Shown here: piece after piece, positions 15,590 through 23,818 of the stretch | Position numbering within the stretch: the first letter of the stretch is position 1 | How the letters are laid out: each line of letters starts with the position of its first letter | Assembly (NCBI RefSeq): GCF_001418565.1 | Contig: NZ_LIQQ01000012.1 | Location: 1 to 37,203, forward strand | Direction of reading: 5' to 3' | From: Streptomyces graminilatus | GTDB lineage: Bacteria > Actinomycetota > Actinomycetes > Streptomycetales > Streptomycetaceae | Length of the DNA: 37,203 nucleotides | Position numbers and translations under genes: made by a program | Notes under the pieces: generated by a model | What the model saw: the letters and a program-made list of their open reading frames with translations, nothing else | The model's database searches: none | What the model was told of the DNA's origin: nothing

Positions 15590-18145
15590 TCAGAACGTCA
15601 CTTCCACACGCAACTCAGCGTCTGTGGTGATGTCCTGCTCGACATCGCCGATCCGGCCCGCGCCGCGCACGTCGGCCTCGACCAGGTTCACGCGCTCCAG
15701 CAGTGCGCCGGAGCCGGTGACCTTGATCTTCCGCACCTCGGTGCGCATCGACACCTGTGCCGCCGACTTCGCTTTGCGCACTCCGGCGATCACCTCGCGG
15801 GCAGTAGTGAACACCTCCCGGTCGGCAGGACCGGCCACCCGGCGCAGCTCCTCGGCGTCGGGCCACTGCGTGCGGTGTACCGAGCCCTCCTGCCACCAGG
15901 ACCAGACCTCCTCGGTGGCGAACGGAAGGAACGGCGCGAACATCCGCAGCAGCGTGGACAGCGTCAGCGACAAGGCAGCACGGGCGGACCCGGCGCCCTG
16001 CTCGCCGAACTCGCCGTAGGCGCGGGCCTTGACCAGCTCGACGTAGTCGTCGCAGAAGGTCCAGAAGAACTGCTCGGTGCGCTCCAGTGCCCGCGCGTAG
16101 TCATACGCCTCGAAGGAGTCGGTCGCTGCCTGGACGACCTCGGCGAGCTCGGCCAGTACGGCCTGGTCGAGCGGCTCGGTCACCGTCGCCGACTCGGCGG
16201 TCCCGCCGATGCTCAGCACGAACCGGCTGGCGTTGAGGAGCTTGACGGCCAGACGGCGGCCGATCTTCATCTGCCCGACGTCGAAGGCGGTGTCGGTGCC
16301 CGGTCGGCCACTGGCCGCCCAGTAGCGCACCGCGTCGGAGCCGTGCTGGACCAGCAGGTCGTTCGGGGTGACGACATTGCCCTTGGACTTGGACATCTTC
16401 TTGCGGTCCGGGTCCAGGATCCACCCGGAGATGCCCGCGTGCCTCCACGGCAGCACGCCGTGCTCACTGTGGGAGCGCACGACGCTGGAGAACAGCCAGG
16501 TCCGGATGATCTCGTGGGCCTGCGGGCGCAGGTCCATCGGGAAGACCCTCGCGAACAGGTCGTCGTCGCGGCCCCAGCGGCCGGCGATCTGCGGGGTGAG
16601 GGAGGAGGTGGCCCAGGTGTCCATCACGTCCGGGTCGCCGGTGAACCCGCCGGGCACGCCGCGCTGGTCCTGGCTGTAGCCGTCGGGCACGTCCGTGCTC
16701 GGGTCCACCGGCAGCGCGGACTCCTCCGGCACCAGCGGCTTGTCATACACCGGGTTGCCGTCCCCGTCGAGGGGATACCAGACGGGGATCGGCACGCCGA
16801 AGAACCGCTGGCGGCTGACCAGCCAGTCACCGTTGAGGCCCCCGACCCAGCTCTCGTAGCGCGCCCGCATGTGCTCCGGGTGCCAGGACAGCTCCCGGCC
16901 GCGCTCCAGCATCTTCTCGCGCAGCACCTCGTCACGCCCGCCGTTGCGCAGGTACCACTGGCGGGTGGTGACGATCTCCAGGGGCTTGTCGCCCTTCTCG
17001 TAGAACTTCACCGAGTGGCTGATCTGGCGCGGCTCGCCCTCCATCTCGCCACTGGAGCGCAGCATCTCTACCACCCGCAGACGAGCGGTGTGCGGGGTCG
17101 CGCCGACCAGCTGGGCGTACGCCTCGCGGGCCGAGGCTGAGTCCACCCCGGGGGGCGGGTCGGCGACGAATCGGCCGTCCCAGCCGAGCACCGGGCGGGT
17201 GGCCAGCTGCAGCTCCCGCCACCACACCACGTCGGTGGTGTCGCCGAAGGTACACACCATGGCGATGCCGGATCCCTTCTCCGGGTCCGCCAGGCGGTGC
17301 GCGACCACCGGCACCTCGACGCCGAAGACTGGTGTGCGCACCGTGGTGCCGAACAGCGGCTGGTAGCGCTCGTCGTCCGGGTGGGCCACCAGCGCCACGC
17401 AGGCCGGCAGCAGCTCCGGCCGGGTCGTGGCGATCATGACCCGTTCGCCGTCCGGGCGGTGGAAGGCCAGGTGGTGGTAGGCGCCGGGCCGTTCCCGGTC
17501 CTCCAGCTCGGCCTGCGCCACCGCGGTGCGGAAGGTGACATCCCACAGCGTCGGCGCCTCGGCCAGGTACGCCTCGCCGCGGGCGAGGTTGCGCAGAAAC
17601 GCGCGCTGGGAAGCGGCCCGGGCGGCCTCGTCGATCGTCTGGTAGGTCATGGACCAGTCCACCGACAGGCCGAGCTTGCGCCACAGGTCCTCGAAGACCT
17701 TCTCGTCCTCCACGGTGAGCTGCTCGCACAGCTCGATGAAGTTCCGGCGCGAGACGGGGATCTGGTCCTTGCCCGGGTGCTCGGGCGGGGTGAAGCCGGG
17801 GTCGTACGGAAGCGAGGGGTCGCAGCGCACACCGAAGTAGTTCTGCACGCGCCGTTCGGTCGGCAGGCCGTTGTCGTCCCAGCCCATCGGGTAGAAGACT
17901 TCCTTGCCCCGCATGCGCTGGTAGCGGGCGATGGCGTCAGTGTGGGTGTAGGAGAAGACGTGGCCCACGTGGAGGGAGCCGCTGACCGTCGGCGGCGGGG
18001 TGTCGATCGAGAAGACCTGCTCGCGAGTTTTGGACCGGTCGAACGTGTATACCTCGGTCTCGTCCCAGCGTCGCGACCATTTCTCTTCCAGCCCTTCGAG
18101 TGAGGGCTTCTGCGGGACGTCGGGCTGCCGAGGTGTGTGCTCCAT
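15590..18145 (-). CDS. valS: Valyl-tRNA synthetase
   Basis: An 851-aa class I aminoacyl-tRNA synthetase charging tRNA-Val. The HIGH motif appears as SGSLHVGHVFSYTHTD (HVGH 59-62) and KMSKS as KKMSKSKGN at about 583. An editing (CP1) domain lies between (VMIATTRPELLPACVALVAHP) and an anticodon-binding helical domain follows. The catalytic core has GWDDNGLPTERRVQNYFG where the usual actinobacterial housekeeping ValRS I remember has a GMDHAGIATQ-type segment, so this looks like the archaeal/rickettsial-like ValRS class and may be a second copy. ATG 18145 gives a normal N terminus; the longer frame to 18289 is not conserved-looking. Upstream on the minus strand a TACTAA-like -10 box lies close to the start. 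Confidence 0.93.
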   Translation of the reverse strand: MEHTPRQPDVPQKPSLEGLEEKWSRRWDETEVYTFDRSKTREQVFSIDTPPPTVSGSLHVGHVFSYTHTDAIARYQRMRGKEVFYPMGWDDNGLPTERRVQNYFGVRCDPSLPYDPGFTPPEHPGKDQIPVSRRNFIELCEQLTVEDEKVFEDLWRKLGLSVDWSMTYQTIDEAARAASQRAFLRNLARGEAYLAEAPTLWDVTFRTAVAQAELEDRERPGAYHHLAFHRPDGERVMIATTRPELLPACVALVAHPDDERYQPLFGTTVRTPVFGVEVPVVAHRLADPEKGSGIAMVCTFGDTTDVVWWRELQLATRPVLGWDGRFVADPPPGVDSASAREAYAQLVGATPHTARLRVVEMLRSSGEMEGEPRQISHSVKFYEKGDKPLEIVTTRQWYLRNGGRDEVLREKMLERGRELSWHPEHMRARYESWVGGLNGDWLVSRQRFFGVPIPVWYPLDGDGNPVYDKPLVPEESALPVDPSTDVPDGYSQDQRGVPGGFTGDPDVMDTWATSSLTPQIAGRWGRDDDLFARVFPMDLRPQAHEIIRTWLFSSVVRSHSEHGVLPWRHAGISGWILDPDRKKMSKSKGNVVTPNDLLVQHGSDAVRYWAASGRPGTDTAFDVGQMKIGRRLAVKLLNASRFVLSIGGTAESATVTEPLDQAVLAELAEVVQAATDSFEAYDYARALERTEQFFWTFCDDYVELVKARAYGEFGEQGAGSARAALSLTLSTLLRMFAPFLPFATEEVWSWWQEGSVHRTQWPDAEELRRVAGPADREVFTTAREVIAGVRKAKSAAQVSMRTEVRKIKVTGSGALLERVNLVEADVRGAGRIGDVEQDITTDAELRVEVTF

Positions 18146-18628
18146 GCTGCTGCATGTTAGTAGGTATTCTCCTGGCTTCTCGCCGATAACAGTCGGCCCA
18201 GCCCCCGGTGGTGGGCCTCGCCACAGGTCAGCGCGGACGAAGCCGTCGGCGAGCTGACCGCCGGCAAACGCCGCCCCGTCGCGGTTCACGGGGCGGATCG
18301 CCGTCGGCGAGCCTTTTCAAGGCTCGACGAGCCCAGGCGGGGACAGCGCACAGCCGCGCGTACGCCGCCCCCGCGGTGTCACCCGACAGCGCAGTGGGCC
18401 TGCTCGGGCAGGCTTGTCGCCGGTGGCTGGATCCCGAGGTTCAGAGGGCCAGGTAGGGGTGTGTCCGGCTTCGTGACACCGTGCCCAGCCGACCCTGATA
18501 CAGGCGGAGGTGGCCTTGCACCACGGTTGATTGGGATCGCCGCCGCCCGCGCCCAGAGCGTTGATGCGGCCCGCGCCCCGAGGACGCGCACGAGAGAATC
18601 AAACCCGCAGAGCCGATCCCAGAGGAAG
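18146..18628. other. Intergenic region upstream of valS
   Basis: No credible gene. It contains several inverted repeats: GGTCAGC/GCTGACC (18227-18233 and 18253-18259), CCGCCCCGT/ACGGGGCGG (18271-18279 and 18288-18296) and CGAGCCTT-TTC-AAGGCTCG (18308-18326, an 8-bp stem with tight loop, terminator-like). It presumably carries the valS promoter and leader. I looked for a tRNA and for a T-box consensus and did not see either. Confidence 0.55.
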
Positions 18629-19490
18629 TCATAGAAATCGGAGATCCGCTTCGGGGGCGCGGTCTTTCACGAATTCCCGGTGCATTTCGGCCCGGAAATA
18701 GAATTCCGCCTCGATGAGGGCCACGAGCCGGTTGAGCTCGTCCTTGGGGACGTGCTCAGACAGGGTCGGCATGCTGGCTGGCTCAGCCGAGCCGAAGCGC
18801 CACATGTCCAGCCGCATCTGGTGCGATCCGGGTGGTCCCAGCACGGTAAGTAGTTCTCCACCGCGTTTGCGTGCGCGGTTGAACTCCCGCGTCCCCGGGT
18901 CCGGGGACAGATGCTGCAGCTCAGGCCGAACAGCGGAAAGTCGAGGTAGGCGTCCAAGGTGTCCAGGATCATGTCGACGGTCTCGTGCGGCGCACCGATG
19001 ATGAACCCCGTAACGCTCCCGATCCCGGTCCGTGACAGGCCGTGCACTGCGCTGATGTTCTCGTCGATCGCGGTCTGCTTGTTGTAGTAGTCCAGGGAGT
19101 GCTGGTTCATCGACTCCAGGCCGGGAAAGCCCCGTCGGCATCCGGCGGCGGCCATGCGGTCCGGAGGTTCGTCGGTCATTGCGTCGCCCCGAGCGAAGCA
19201 GAACCATGGGGTCTGGAACCCCGCGAGGAGGTCGAGCACGTCCAACTGGATGTGGTGAGGCAGTTGCGAATGCCGGTGCGAGCGTCGCGTGCGTGCCGCC
19301 CACGATGATGAAGTATTTGGCCGGATCGAACTTCCCAAGGAAATCTTCGAGTTGGTCGACCGTGGGGCGTAGGTGGTCGGGGCGATCGCTCCCTGGGCAG
19401 CGGCTTCGAGCCACTCTTCGAGAGGTTTGAGCAGGTCCGTTGCCCTGTCGAAGAATTCCTCGTCGAAGGCCCGTATCTCCGGCTCGTGGC
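18629..19490 (-). pseudogene. Decayed B12-binding radical SAM enzyme
   Basis: Pieces of one protein are spread over two minus-strand frames: FDEEFFDRATDLLKPLEEWL, then in the other frame QLEDFLGKFDPAKYFIIVGG THATL (B12-binding Rossmann strand), then TPWFCFARGDAMTDEPPDRM and ESMNQHSLDYYNKQTAIDEN with SVTGFIIGAPHETVD, then PGTREFNRARKRGGELL to the end. At least three frameshifts are needed. The segment that should carry the CxxxCxxC cluster motif, between the B12 domain and the TPWFCFAR strand, is missing. The gene is therefore dead. It is not obviously a copy of the intact radical SAM gene at 23819-25864. Confidence 0.8.
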
Positions 19491-19836
19491 AGCGGCCCGC
19501 GGCGGCATCGGTGCGACAGGGGGCTGGCCATCGTGATGACATCGGTCCAGGGCCAGTGACGGGTGAATCTCAACTGCCTGCGGCGTCCGGTGGCGACGAT
19601 CTGCGCGGTGGCGGCGAACAGGCGAAGCCCCAGCCAACACGGCGCCCAGAGCCTGGTCTTGCCGGTCAGAGCAAGTATTTCCGGCCGGCCTGGCCCCATC
19701 TGAGCGCGGTGCGATCGACCATGACGGCGGCGGTAACGGGAGGTGCGGACTTCGCGGCATCGGTGGATCTGGATCTTAAGATCCGGGCCACTAATCGCGA
19801 CGGAGTCACGGGTCAGTTCTGCCTATCCTTGCTGCC
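19491..19836. other. Intergenic region upstream of lysS
   Basis: No supported gene; short minus-strand readings extend from the radical SAM pseudogene but look noncoding. It holds a 14-bp palindrome at 19771-19784 and probably the lysS promoter: CAGTTCTGCCTATCCTTGC lies directly before the ATG, with TATCCT as a possible -10 box, which would give a very short or leaderless message. Confidence 0.5.
19771..19784. promoter_or_regulatory. Palindrome upstream of lysS (operator candidate)
   Basis: GGATCTTAAGATCC is a perfect 14-bp palindrome, AT-rich at its centre, 53 bases before the lysS start codon. Its position fits a dimeric repressor or activator site. No regulator gene is assigned to it. Confidence 0.4.
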
Positions 19837-21327
19837 ATGAGTGACGAGATCCACGAAGGCGTCCCGGAGCAGATGCGCGTCCGTCTGGAGAAGGTGGCGC
19901 GGCTCCGTGAGAACGGCATCGAACCGTACCCGGTGACCTACCCGCGCACGCACGCGATCGGCGAGATCCGGGCGAAATACCCCGAGTTGGAAGCCGACAC
20001 CGCGACCGGGGAGAAGGTCGGGATCACGGGCCGGGTCATGCTGTCGCGGGTCGGCGGCAAGCTCTGCTTCGCCACTCTTCGGGACGGGACCGCCGACATC
20101 CAGGTCATGGTCTCGCTCGCCGGCGTCGGTGAGGAGGCGCTCAAGGCATGGAAGCGCGACGTTGACCTCGGCGACCACATCGGCGTGACGGGCGAGGTCA
20201 TCTCGTCCAAGCGCGGCGAACTGTCGATCATGGCGGAGAGCTGGGCGATCACGTCGAAGTGCCTGCGGCCTCTGCCGGAGAAGCACGCCGGGCTCACCGA
20301 TCCCGAGGCGCGCGTCCGTTACCGCTATCTCGATCTCATCGTCAATGACGAAGCCCGCAAGATGGCCCACCTGCGCAGCGACACCGTGCGCGCGATCCGG
20401 GACTTCTGGCACTCTGAGGGCTACCTCGAAGTCGAGACGCCCATGCTCCAGCCGATCCATGGCGGCGCGGCGGCCCGACCGTTCAAGACTCACATCAACG
20501 CCTACAACATGGAGATGTATCTCCGGATCGCGATCGAGCTGTATCTGAAGCGGCTCGTCGTCGGCGGCATCGAGAAGGTCTTCGAGATCAACCGGAACTT
20601 CCGGAATGAGGGTGCGGACTCCACGCACAACCCCGAGTTCACGATGCTCGAGACCTACAGCACCTACCTCGACTACAACGACATGGCCGGCCTCACCCAG
20701 CGGTCGGTCCAGCAAGCGGTCGTGGCCGCGCTGGGCACGACCGTGGTCGTCCACGACAACGTCGAGTACGACCTGGGCATCGCCGAGTGGCCGCGGAGGA
20801 CCGTCTATGGCCTGGTCTCGGACGCCCTCGGCGAGGAGATCACCCCGCACACCCCGATCGAGGACGTCCGCAAGTTCGCTGATGCCCGGGAGATCGACTG
20901 GGACGCCAAGTGGGGTCAGGGCAAGCTCGTCCAGGAGGTGTTCGAGGAACTCGTCGAGCACACAATCATGCAGCCCACGTTCGTCATGGACTATCCGGTC
21001 GAGACCTCGCCGCTGACCCGCCAGCACCGCTCCGAGCCGCTCCTGGCAGAGAAGTGGGACCTGATCGGCTTCGGCGCCGAACTGGGCACCGCCTACTCGG
21101 AGCTGGTCGACCCAGTCGAGCAGCGCCGCCGCCTCACCGAGCAGTCCCTGCTAGCCGCGGGCGGCGATCCGGAAGCCATGCAACTCGACGAGGACTTCCT
21201 CCGCGCCCTGGAATACGGCATGCCCCCCACGGGCGGTATGGGCATGGGAATCGACCGGCTGATCATGGCCTTCACCGGCAAGAACATCCGCGAAACCATC
21301 CTGTTCCCTCTGGTGAAGCCCAGCTGA
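19837..21327 (+). CDS. lysS: Class II lysyl-tRNA synthetase
   Basis: A 496-aa LysRS charging tRNA-Lys. An N-terminal OB-fold anticodon-binding domain covers about 60-145 (VGITGRVMLSRVGGKLCFAT). The class II core has motif 1 (WHSEGYLEVETPML, 191-204), motif 2 (FEINRNFRNEGADSTHNPEF, 249-268) and motif 3 (GMGMGIDRLIM, 467-477), all intact. Length is normal for LysS. Streptomyces chromosomes commonly rely on a class I LysRS or a LysX-type fusion, so this may be an additional isoform, which is inference. No ribosome-binding site is visible in the bases before ATG 19837, suggesting leaderless translation. Convergent with the ATP-grasp gene, separated by a terminator-like hairpin. Confidence 0.93.
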   Translation: MSDEIHEGVPEQMRVRLEKVARLRENGIEPYPVTYPRTHAIGEIRAKYPELEADTATGEKVGITGRVMLSRVGGKLCFATLRDGTADIQVMVSLAGVGEEALKAWKRDVDLGDHIGVTGEVISSKRGELSIMAESWAITSKCLRPLPEKHAGLTDPEARVRYRYLDLIVNDEARKMAHLRSDTVRAIRDFWHSEGYLEVETPMLQPIHGGAAARPFKTHINAYNMEMYLRIAIELYLKRLVVGGIEKVFEINRNFRNEGADSTHNPEFTMLETYSTYLDYNDMAGLTQRSVQQAVVAALGTTVVVHDNVEYDLGIAEWPRRTVYGLVSDALGEEITPHTPIEDVRKFADAREIDWDAKWGQGKLVQEVFEELVEHTIMQPTFVMDYPVETSPLTRQHRSEPLLAEKWDLIGFGAELGTAYSELVDPVEQRRRLTEQSLLAAGGDPEAMQLDEDFLRALEYGMPPTGGMGMGIDRLIMAFTGKNIRETILFPLVKPS

Positions 21328-21360
21328 CACACCCCGGGGGAAGTGGGAGGCGATGCCGCT

Positions 21361-21404
21361 GCCCTGCTGCGGTCGATCGGGCGGAAACGGCGATGCAGCA
21401 GGGC
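21361..21404. terminator. Hairpin between lysS and the convergent operon
   Basis: GCCCTGCTGC at 21361-21370 pairs perfectly with GCAGCAGGGC at 21395-21404; the 24-nt loop can fold further. It lies 33 bases after the lysS stop and 42 bases after the stop of the minus-strand ATP-grasp gene. Confidence 0.6.
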
Positions 21405-21445
21405 GATCCGCGTCGGTGCCCTGGTCCGCGCTGAACGCGCCGCCG

Positions 21446-22768
21446 TCACGCAAAAGAGTCGGATCCAGCATGTTTTCTCCCCCCACCGCGCCACCAGTCC
21501 AGCGGGGCGCACACGGCGTGCTGCCCCAGGTGGACTTTCCGGCTGGTATTGACGAAGGTTGCGTGTCCGGCCACGAGTTCGACCCGGCCCGCCTGGCGGA
21601 AGAAGATTGGCGCCAGTCTCATCCGTGCCCGCGGCATGACCCCCAGGCGGTCGCCGTCCGGGTGCAGGAATGCGATATCGAAGCGATCGCTGTCGATCAG
21701 CCGCGAGAGCAGGTACGCCGCCGGGAGGGACGGGCGCCCTGGCAGATGGCCGCCCCGTACGGCGTCGAGCACCGATTCCCACTTCGCCCGTGAGCTCTCG
21801 CCGAAGTAGACGCCCCTGCTGCCCCAAGTGGCGGCGCGCTGGGCGGGGGAGTCGGTGACCTTGATGACCAGGCCCTTGCGCTGTTCGGCCAGGGCCGGCA
21901 CGTCTTCCGTGCCGGTCAGCAGCCGGCTCTCGGCGATCCCGGACCGCAGGGTGCCCAGGGTGGCGGCCCCGAGCATGCCTTCGAGGTCAGGGGTGAGATC
22001 CGGGTGGAAGGCCAGTGCGGTCAGCGCCTTGGTGCCGTAGCCGTGGAACAGCGGATTGGCGAAGGCGATACCGGACTGCGTGATGGCCGCTCGCCGGTCG
22101 ATGTCGTACTGCCCGAAGTCAAGGGTGTAGCAGAACCGCCAGGCCGCCTTGACCTCCTTCAGTTTGGCCTCGGAGAAGAACTGCACCGCGAGGTCTTGCC
22201 CGTATGCGGTCCGCAGCCTGCGCCGTACGATCGCCAGTTCCGAGTCGTAGGTGCGGACTTGGTCGTCGACGAGAACGTGGGAGAGCCCCAGGTTCGCGAA
22301 GGACTGGAACAGCCCCTCGTAGGACACTCCGTAGGCGCTCTGCATCGCATGGGCCTTGCCCGCGTTGCCGTAGATCTCTTCGATCTCCGTGATGACCGGG
22401 CTTCCCTGCTCCACCACGAGATCGAGCCGGAAGGTCTGGATGCGCCGGTGAAGGTCCAGTCCGCGCAGGTCGGGTTCGGTGCCGGGATCCAGGTGGGCTC
22501 GCACGACCGGATGGCGCTGGGCGTACAGGTCCTGCACGGCGTCGATGTAGGCGAAGACCGCGGTTCCGAGGGCAGCCACCTTCGCGGTGAGGGAGCGGTC
22601 CATGGTGAAAGGTTTCAGTGCCATCAGCCAGGGGAGCGTGCCGGGGCGGGCGGTGGGGAAGCTGACGCCCTCGGCGAGGAGGGCGTCCCGGCGGTGCCGG
22701 GCGAGGTCTAAGTCCCCGCCCGGCCCGTCGTACTTCTGGTGGACCACGCCCGGAATGTCGACAGTCAT
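21446..22768 (-). CDS. Probable circularly permuted ATP-grasp protein
   Basis: A 440-aa soluble protein, last gene of the four-gene minus-strand operon, starting ATG 22768, 17 bases after the previous gene. Two blocks suggest an ATP-grasp fold in permuted order: RLDLVVEQGSPVITEIEEIY at about 114-133, like the metal-binding strand of ATP-grasp ligases, and later LVIKVTDSPAQ followed by WGSRGVYFGES, resembling the ATP-binding lysine strand and glycine loop. ATP-grasp enzymes couple a carboxylate to an amine or thiol through an acyl phosphate. The substrate is unknown; in this context an amino acid or peptide carboxylate is plausible. Family assignment is by pattern only and less certain than for its operon partners. 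Confidence 0.65.
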   Translation of the reverse strand: MTVDIPGVVHQKYDGPGGDLDLARHRRDALLAEGVSFPTARPGTLPWLMALKPFTMDRSLTAKVAALGTAVFAYIDAVQDLYAQRHPVVRAHLDPGTEPDLRGLDLHRRIQTFRLDLVVEQGSPVITEIEEIYGNAGKAHAMQSAYGVSYEGLFQSFANLGLSHVLVDDQVRTYDSELAIVRRRLRTAYGQDLAVQFFSEAKLKEVKAAWRFCYTLDFGQYDIDRRAAITQSGIAFANPLFHGYGTKALTALAFHPDLTPDLEGMLGAATLGTLRSGIAESRLLTGTEDVPALAEQRKGLVIKVTDSPAQRAATWGSRGVYFGESSRAKWESVLDAVRGGHLPGRPSLPAAYLLSRLIDSDRFDIAFLHPDGDRLGVMPRARMRLAPIFFRQAGRVELVAGHATFVNTSRKVHLGQHAVCAPLDWWRGGGRKHAGSDSFA

Positions 22769-22785
22769 CGGGTCCTGTTCACGTG

Positions 22786-23793
22786 TCAGGTGTAGAGCGG
22801 CCGGCTCATGCACCGCGGGCCGCCGGTTCCCTTGACGAGCTCGCTGCCCGGCGTCGCCAGCACCTCGATGCCCGCCGCCGTCAGCCGCTCGATGGCGCTG
22901 GCGGTCATGTCGTAGCAGATGAGCCGCCGGTCTCCCAGGCACAGGCAGTTGCATGCCTGCTTGTACAGCGACTCCTCCTGGGTGACGGCGATGACCTGTA
23001 TCCCGACGTCGCGGAGCATGCCCAGCAGGTCGATGGGTTCGCTTCCGCGTGCGTCGATTCGCACCGTGCGGAGCACGCTGTCGGGGTGAGCGATCACCAC
23101 GTCCTCGGCCACGGGCACCAGCCCGCCGTCGAGGTTGATCCGCCAGGGCGCCAGTTCCACGCCGATGATCTCGTCGATGCCCTGCGGGATCAGTTCGGCG
23201 GCCAGGAACTCCAGCGTGGGCAGCTGGGTGCGTCGGCCGTAGCCCACCAGAAGGGTTCGCCGGCCCTCGCGGGAGAAGGGGATCACGTCGCCGCCTTCGA
23301 GGAACAGGCCCTCGGGAAGCCGGAGCAGTGGTTCCATCCCCAGAGCATGGGCTGCCGCTTCCATGGTGGCGGTCTCTGCCCTGCGGATGGGGGCGAGCAT
23401 GCTTCCGGCGATGTACTTCTCCGGCAGCCAGGGGATCGTGATGAGGGCGTCTCGGGTGTAGACCTGGTTCGGATTCGTACGGGCCTGCTCGAATACCCCC
23501 TCGCCGGCGACCAGGTCGGCCAGGTAGTGGACCTGGTCAACGTTCCGGCCGATGAGCTCCACGAAGGCCCGGTGCTGCTCGGCGAACAGATCCGGGTCCG
23601 GGACCTGCCTGAAGAGGTACTGCTCACGCAGAGTCTCCTCGTCGGCCACGGCTCCCAGCGCCTTGATGGCACCGGCTTCCACGGGGTCGTGCACGATGAT
23701 CGCCGAGGGGGCGACCGCGAACTCACTCGCGGATACGGGCCCCGGGCCCGGTACGTGCGGCTGGGAATCGTGTGCGTCTGCCTGCGTGGTCAT
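22786..23793 (-). CDS. Arginine deiminase / amidinotransferase-fold enzyme
   Basis: A 335-aa member of the guanidino-group-modifying (pentein) superfamily that includes arginine deiminase, dimethylarginine hydrolase and arginine:glycine amidinotransferase. NPNQVYTRDALITIP (TRD at 113-115) and EGGDVIPF (166-171) match the conserved substrate-binding motifs, and GTGGPRCMSRPLY gives the catalytic Cys328. Where the catalytic His-x-Asp is expected the sequence reads WRINLDGG (Asn220, Asp222), so His appears replaced by Asn. It starts ATG 23793 behind GAGGAG and lies 25 bases after the radical SAM gene. It probably acts on arginine or a guanidino product; whether it hydrolyses, transfers or merely binds is open. 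Confidence 0.85.
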   Translation of the reverse strand: MTTQADAHDSQPHVPGPGPVSASEFAVAPSAIIVHDPVEAGAIKALGAVADEETLREQYLFRQVPDPDLFAEQHRAFVELIGRNVDQVHYLADLVAGEGVFEQARTNPNQVYTRDALITIPWLPEKYIAGSMLAPIRRAETATMEAAAHALGMEPLLRLPEGLFLEGGDVIPFSREGRRTLLVGYGRRTQLPTLEFLAAELIPQGIDEIIGVELAPWRINLDGGLVPVAEDVVIAHPDSVLRTVRIDARGSEPIDLLGMLRDVGIQVIAVTQEESLYKQACNCLCLGDRRLICYDMTASAIERLTAAGIEVLATPGSELVKGTGGPRCMSRPLYT

Positions 23794-23818
23794 GCGGCTC
23801 CTCGGGCCTTGTGAGGGT

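Noticed and set aside
15581..17140. 519-aa open frame on the + strand
   Set aside because: Antisense of valS; composition and lack of motifs mark it as a shadow.
18146..18300. T-box riboswitch upstream of valS
   Set aside because: No T-box consensus or specifier stem could be recognised; only generic GC-rich inverted repeats are present.
19500..19800. Transposase-like remnant upstream of the radical SAM pseudogene
   Set aside because: A minus-strand reading (LWAPCWLGLRLFAATAQ, RHWPWTDVITMA) is vaguely protein-like, but I could not tie it to a transposase family and saw no terminal inverted repeats or target duplication.
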